A DNA stretch of 7,450 bases, taken from contig MEPT01000129.1 in assembly GCA_001769925.1 (NCBI GenBank), positions 660-8,109 of the forward strand, read 5' to 3'. The DNA comes from Bdellovibrionales bacterium RBG_16_40_8 (lineage in GTDB: Bacteria; Bdellovibrionota; Bdellovibrionia; Bdellovibrionales; UBA1609). Below are positions 4,205 to 7,450 of the stretch, in pieces. Below the pieces are notes generated by a model, which saw only the letters and a list, made by a program, of their open reading frames with translations, did not search any database and had not been told where the DNA came from. The position numbers and the translations under genes are program-made. Numbering within the stretch: the stretch's first letter is position 1; each line of letters begins with the position of its first letter.

Positions 4205-6241
4205 GAAAATGTATCCGCGCCCGTTGCAGAAAAATCAGAAGTTATTCTTAAAAAGCATGGCGATACTCGCATAGATAATTATTTTTGGCTTAAAAATCGC
4301 GATAATAAGAAAGTTCGTGATTATCTTGAGTTAGAAAATAAATATTTTGAAAAAACTATGGCTGCCACCAGCAAACTTCAAAGTAAACTTGTTGCGGAAA
4401 TGCGTACGCGCATTAAAGAAGACGACGAGAGCGCTCCATATAAATTCGGAAAATATTTTTATCTTACTAAATATGAAAAAGGCGCCGAGTACCCAATATT
4501 CGCCCGTAGAGAAAAAAGTCCAACAGGCAAAGAAGAAATTCTTTTGAATGTGAATCTGGCAGCAAAAGGTCATAAATATTTTGACGTTGCTCGTTTCACC
4601 GTGTCTTTTAATCAAAAAAAAGCAGTGTACGCCGCTGACACTATGGGGCGGCGCTTTTACGATCTATATTTTCTTGACCTCTCTAGAGAGACAAACATTT
4701 CTGATATAATTAAAAATACCGCTGGCAACGTCGTGTGGATGAACGATAACAAAACTATTCTCTACGCAAAACAAGATCCTGAAACATTACGTGCCCACCA
4801 AATATATAAATACACCATTGGCGAAAGCCCCGAGCTAATATACGAAGAAAAAAACCAGCAATATTACGTTTCTTTAGAAAAATCTCTTACGCATAACGAA
4901 ATTTATTTATACAGCATAAGTAATTCTGCTACAGAGGCTAGGGTTGCCGACGCTAACGACAGTCACCCTAAATTTAAAATTTTTTTTAAGCGTGAAGCAA
5001 AACACGAATATTCTGTTTTTGATGGCGGAGATCGTTATTTTATTTTATCTAACTATAGGGCTAAAAATTTTCGCTTATTTGAAACAGTAAAAAATAAAAC
5101 AAATCGTAAATTTTGGCGTGAGCTTGTTGCTCGCCGCGCAGACACTCTACTAGAGAACGCTCTTGTACTAAAAGATTACATAGTGTTAGAAGAGCGAAAA
5201 GACGGATTAACAAGATTATCTTATTTTCTACGGGGCAAAAAAAAGATTAATCATCTTAGCTTTCCTGACCAGGCTTATACGACTAATATTGGCAAGAACG
5301 CTGAATATGACAGCTTATTTTTTCGTTACGATTATCAATCACTATCTCGCCCAGCAACAGTATACGATTTTGATTTTTTAACTGGTACATCAGTGTCAGT
5401 TAAGATTACAGAAGTTCCAGGATATCAATCAGACCTCTACAATTCAGAAAGAATTTTTGCTCGCGCTAAAGACGGTACAAAAATCCCGGTTTCTATAGTT
5501 TACAAAAAGGGCGTTTTTAAGAAAGCGACGCAACCTCTTTATATTTATGCTTATGGTTCTTATGGTTATAGCACCGACCCTTATTTTCGTAGTGAAGTTA
5601 TTAGTCTACTTGATCGCGGATTTGTTTTTGCAATTGCCCACGTACGTGGTGGATCTGAGATGGGCCGTAAATGGTATGATGATGGCAAACTTTTAAAAAA
5701 GAAAAATACTTTTACTGATTTTGTTGTTTGCACAGAAGCGCTTATAAAAAAGGGCTACGGTAAAAAGGGGCACGTTTATGCATTAGGCGGCAGTGCCGGG
5801 GGGCTTCTAATAGGGGCTGTACTAAACATGCGCCCAGATTTATATAATGGTGTAGTTGCCGCCGTCCCTTTTGTCGATGTTGTAACTACAATGCTCGACG
5901 ATTCTATACCACTTACAACTAATGAATATGATGAGTGGGGTAATCCTAATAATAAAAAATTTTATAATTACATCAAATCTTACTCGCCGTACGACAATGT
6001 AACTAAACAAAACTACCCAAATTTATTGATTACGACCGGATTTCATGACTCGCAGGTACAATATTGGGAGCCCGCAAAATGGATTGCTAAACTGCGCGCT
6101 CACAATACTAACCAAAATTTGCTTCTTATGAAAACAAATATGGATACTGGCCATTCAGGCATGACCGGCCGTTTTGAGTCACTAAAAGAAGACGCCATTG
6201 ATTACGCGTTTTTTTTAATGCTAGAAAATATTAAAGAATAA
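4142..6241 (+). CDS. ptrB: Oligopeptidase B (S9A prolyl oligopeptidase family) with a predicted signal peptide
   Basis: This 699-residue serine peptidase has the oligopeptidase B layout: a beta-propeller gate (about 30-435, opening with HGDTRIDNYFWL) and a C-terminal alpha/beta-hydrolase domain. The catalytic triad is intact: Ser551 in GGSAGG, Asp636 in FHDSQVQYW and His671 in TGHSGM. The spacings of 85 and 35 residues equal those of the characterised Trypanosoma brucei enzyme (Ser563, Asp648, His683). The family cuts short peptides after Arg or Lys; the S1 acidic pair is Glu595 and Asp597, the second being Glu in characterised members. Unlike the usual cytosolic enzymes, residues 1-21 look like a signal peptide (Arg4/Arg8, hydrophobic FLVLML stretch, cleavage after IALA), predicting a periplasmic or secreted enzyme. 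The start is TTG at 4142, 4 bases after hxlR; an internal ATG at 4181 would delete the signal. Co-transcription with hxlR is likely. Confidence 0.93.
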   Translation: MPSRITTRTFLVLMLTNIALAENVSAPVAEKSEVILKKHGDTRIDNYFWLKNRDNKKVRDYLELENKYFEKTMAATSKLQSKLVAEMRTRIKEDDESAPYKFGKYFYLTKYEKGAEYPIFARREKSPTGKEEILLNVNLAAKGHKYFDVARFTVSFNQKKAVYAADTMGRRFYDLYFLDLSRETNISDIIKNTAGNVVWMNDNKTILYAKQDPETLRAHQIYKYTIGESPELIYEEKNQQYYVSLEKSLTHNEIYLYSISNSATEARVADANDSHPKFKIFFKREAKHEYSVFDGGDRYFILSNYRAKNFRLFETVKNKTNRKFWRELVARRADTLLENALVLKDYIVLEERKDGLTRLSYFLRGKKKINHLSFPDQAYTTNIGKNAEYDSLFFRYDYQSLSRPATVYDFDFLTGTSVSVKITEVPGYQSDLYNSERIFARAKDGTKIPVSIVYKKGVFKKATQPLYIYAYGSYGYSTDPYFRSEVISLLDRGFVFAIAHVRGGSEMGRKWYDDGKLLKKKNTFTDFVVCTEALIKKGYGKKGHVYALGGSAGGLLIGAVLNMRPDLYNGVVAAVPFVDVVTTMLDDSIPLTTNEYDEWGNPNNKKFYNYIKSYSPYDNVTKQNYPNLLITTGFHDSQVQYWEPAKWIAKLRAHNTNQNLLLMKTNMDTGHSGMTGRFESLKEDAIDYAFFLMLENIKE

Positions 6242-6259
6242 CCCTAACCAGAAGGTAAT

Positions 6260-7255
6260 ATGAACTCTCGCATTGTCTCTACCGGTATGTATGTCCCCCC
6301 AAAAGTTGTTACAAATTTTGACTTAGAAAAAATGATGGATACAAGTGATGACTGGATAAAACAGCGCTCTGGTATTAAAGAACGTCGCTGGGTAGAACCC
6401 GGAGAAACTACGCTCAGCATGGCTGCAAAAGCATCACTACAGGCTCTAGAGCGTGCAAATCTTAAGCCTGATGACATCGACATGATTATATTTGGTTGCC
6501 TAGTATCTGATTATATTTTTCCGGGCACGGGGTGCCTTCTGCAGAAAGAACTTGGCTTTACGCGAACGATACCCGCTCTAGATATTCGCAATCAGTGCTC
6601 AGGATTTGTTTATAGTATTAGTCTCGCAGATGCTCTCATCAAGTCTGGTCAGTATAAGCGCATATTAATTGTCGGATCAGAAGTTCACTCTACTAGCCTT
6701 GATAAAACCACACGTGGTCGCGACGTAAGCGTTCTTTTCGGCGACGGCGCCGGCGCTATGATTGTTGAATCATGCGACAATAGCCAGTCTAAAATTATAG
6801 ATAGTGAGTTGCACAGCGAGGGCCAATATGCCGAAAGCCTTGCTATTTTGAAGCCAAGCCCTAACGATTTTCCACGCCTTAAAGCAGATTCTGGGCCTGG
6901 TGCAGAAATTTATCCATATATGGATGGCAAGCTAGTATTTAAAAATGCCGTCATACGAATGACCGAGGTTATGAAAAATATTTTAAATCGCAATAGTTTA
7001 ACAACAAAAGATGTGGATTTTGTTATCGCACACCAAGCTAATATGCGTATTAATCAAATGGTGCTAAATCAGTTAGAAATGCCTTTCGAAAAAACTCACC
7101 ACACCCTAGATCGCTACGGCAACACTACTATGGCAACTATACCAATTACTTTTGATGAAGCAGTTCTCTTAGGTAAAATAAAACGCGGTGATCTGGTGGT
7201 ATTTGTTGCTTTCGGCGCCGGCTTTACCTGGGGAGCTAATTTACTGCGATATTAA
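6260..7255 (+). CDS. fabH: FabH-family 3-oxoacyl-ACP synthase III
   Basis: This 331-residue thiolase-fold protein carries the FabH triad: Cys113 in NQCSGF, His258 in AHQANMRI and Asn288 in RYGNTT. The His-Asn spacing of 30 equals that of E. coli FabH (His244, Asn274). Trp32 and Arg36 in the TSDDWIKQRSGI block match the CoA-binding residues. FabH condenses an acyl-CoA with malonyl-ACP to start fatty-acid synthesis in the cytoplasm. The Cys-His interval is about 13 residues longer than in E. coli FabH, with the extra length around residues 200-230 (before MDGKLVFKNA). That fits a recognised longer subgroup of synthase III paralogues, so a dedicated secondary lipid or acyl-transfer role is possible. 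It is not beside plsX, fabD or acpP. The ATG has GAAGG four bases upstream and lies 18 bases after the ptrB stop, suggesting the same transcript. Family call firm; housekeeping role uncertain. Confidence 0.9.
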   Translation: MNSRIVSTGMYVPPKVVTNFDLEKMMDTSDDWIKQRSGIKERRWVEPGETTLSMAAKASLQALERANLKPDDIDMIIFGCLVSDYIFPGTGCLLQKELGFTRTIPALDIRNQCSGFVYSISLADALIKSGQYKRILIVGSEVHSTSLDKTTRGRDVSVLFGDGAGAMIVESCDNSQSKIIDSELHSEGQYAESLAILKPSPNDFPRLKADSGPGAEIYPYMDGKLVFKNAVIRMTEVMKNILNRNSLTTKDVDFVIAHQANMRINQMVLNQLEMPFEKTHHTLDRYGNTTMATIPITFDEAVLLGKIKRGDLVVFVAFGAGFTWGANLLRY

Positions 7256-7261
7256 ACTTTA

Positions 7262-7450
7262 TTAACATACAATCAAATATTTAGCCTGCAAATAATGGCC
7301 TTCGCCAAAGCCGTGTACTGGGGCATGATCTGGGCTAGGCCCACGATTATCAATAATTTTTATTTTCACTTTTGCTATAATTGCAGATTCTTGCAAAACA
7401 GCATCAAACAACTTTGCTGTTATGTGGTGAGAACATACGCAGCTCACCAG
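7262..7450 (-). CDS. RlmI-like class I SAM-dependent rRNA methyltransferase, C-terminal fragment (runs off the right edge)
   Basis: The minus-strand frame is open from position 7450 to the TAA at 7264-7262, giving the last 62 residues of a protein whose start lies outside the window. The fragment opens with LVSCVCSHH, matching the LxTCSCSHH block at the end of the catalytic domain of RlmI-type 23S rRNA m5C1962 methyltransferases. It continues with a helix, a basic beta strand, an RGPSPDHAPVHG segment matching the family's R-x-x-x-DHP block, and a terminal GEGHYLQAKYLIV strand matching the E-x-x-YLK-x-x-x-x-x-V ending. The SAM-binding motifs and PUA domain are off the window. A Met occurs just inside the fragment but cutting there would split the conserved block, so it is not the start. 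The gene is convergent with the fabH-like gene, six bases apart. RlmI versus a related rRNA methyltransferase cannot be settled from the tail alone. Confidence 0.75.
   Translation of the reverse strand: MVSCVCSHHITAKLFDAVLQESAIIAKVKIKIIDNRGPSPDHAPVHGFGEGHYLQAKYLIVC

Noticed and set aside
4331..4615. Open frames on both strands inside the oligopeptidase B gene (also 4347-4547)
   Set aside because: These are by-products of the Lys-rich, AT-rich coding sequence of the propeller domain.
4612..4620. Other A or T runs of about 8 (also near 4980, 5237 and 6206) as slippage sites
   Set aside because: Runs of this length are expected in Lys/Phe-rich genes of an AT-rich genome and all keep the reading frame; only the 16-base tract stands out.
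7262..7447. A stand-alone 61-residue small protein
   Set aside because: The frame remains open to the window edge, and the residues before the internal Met (LV-SC) belong to the conserved methyltransferase block, so it is the tail of a longer gene.
1..7450. Mobile elements, CRISPR repeats, tRNA genes or a defence system
   Set aside because: No transposase or integrase motifs, no terminal inverted repeats, no regularly spaced repeats and no cloverleaf-like sequence in the small gaps. The patatin fragment alone (some antiphage CBASS effectors are patatin-like) does not suggest a defence locus, because its visible neighbours are arfB and a membrane protein, not a nucleotide cyclase.

Overview
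This is a compact, AT-rich bacterial window with seven clearly supported protein genes and two more cut by the window edges. Intergenic gaps are very short apart from two divergent promoter regions. I see no tRNA, rRNA, CRISPR array, insertion sequence or phage gene. The mix suggests a Gram-negative, non-model proteobacterial-type genome: a signal-peptide-bearing oligopeptidase B, an ArfB rescue factor, a patatin-like lipase, a DUF4340-like protein, a POT transporter and a FabH-like synthase with a long loop. Something in the Bdellovibrionota/former Deltaproteobacteria range is possible, but that assignment rests on overall resemblance only.

Left part (1-1080, minus strand): an apparent operon read leftwards. 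A DUF1648-like four-helix membrane protein is joined to the ribosome-rescue hydrolase ArfB by an ATGA stop/start overlap. An 11-base gap then leads to a patatin-like phospholipase whose N-terminus, including the oxyanion loop and the nucleophile motif, runs off position 1. A sigma70-like promoter with a consensus TATAAT lies just upstream, in the 56-base gap before the divergent DUF4340-like gene. arfB contains an uninterrupted run of 16 A that encodes five Lys.

Middle part (1137-3541): a membrane-anchored protein that looks like two tandem DUF4340-type modules (plus strand) meets a POT-family proton/peptide symporter (minus strand) tail to tail, with five bases between the stop codons.

Right part (3542-7450): a roughly 200-base divergent region separates the POT gene from a plus-strand run hxlR - ptrB - fabH-like. 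The region holds two short palindromes and a strong AGGAGG ribosome binding site for hxlR. The HxlR regulator is followed after 4 bases by an oligopeptidase B that starts with TTG and carries a signal peptide, and after 18 more bases by a ketoacyl-ACP synthase III. The C-terminus of an RlmI-like rRNA cytosine methyltransferase enters convergently from the right edge.

Functionally, the most coherent reading is a small peptide-scavenging locus. An exported peptidase cutting after Arg/Lys would make short peptides, the divergent POT carrier would import di- and tripeptides, and the HxlR regulator between them would be a natural controller. This is inference from gene neighbourhood. I do not find convincing evidence of a novel defence or mobile system here.
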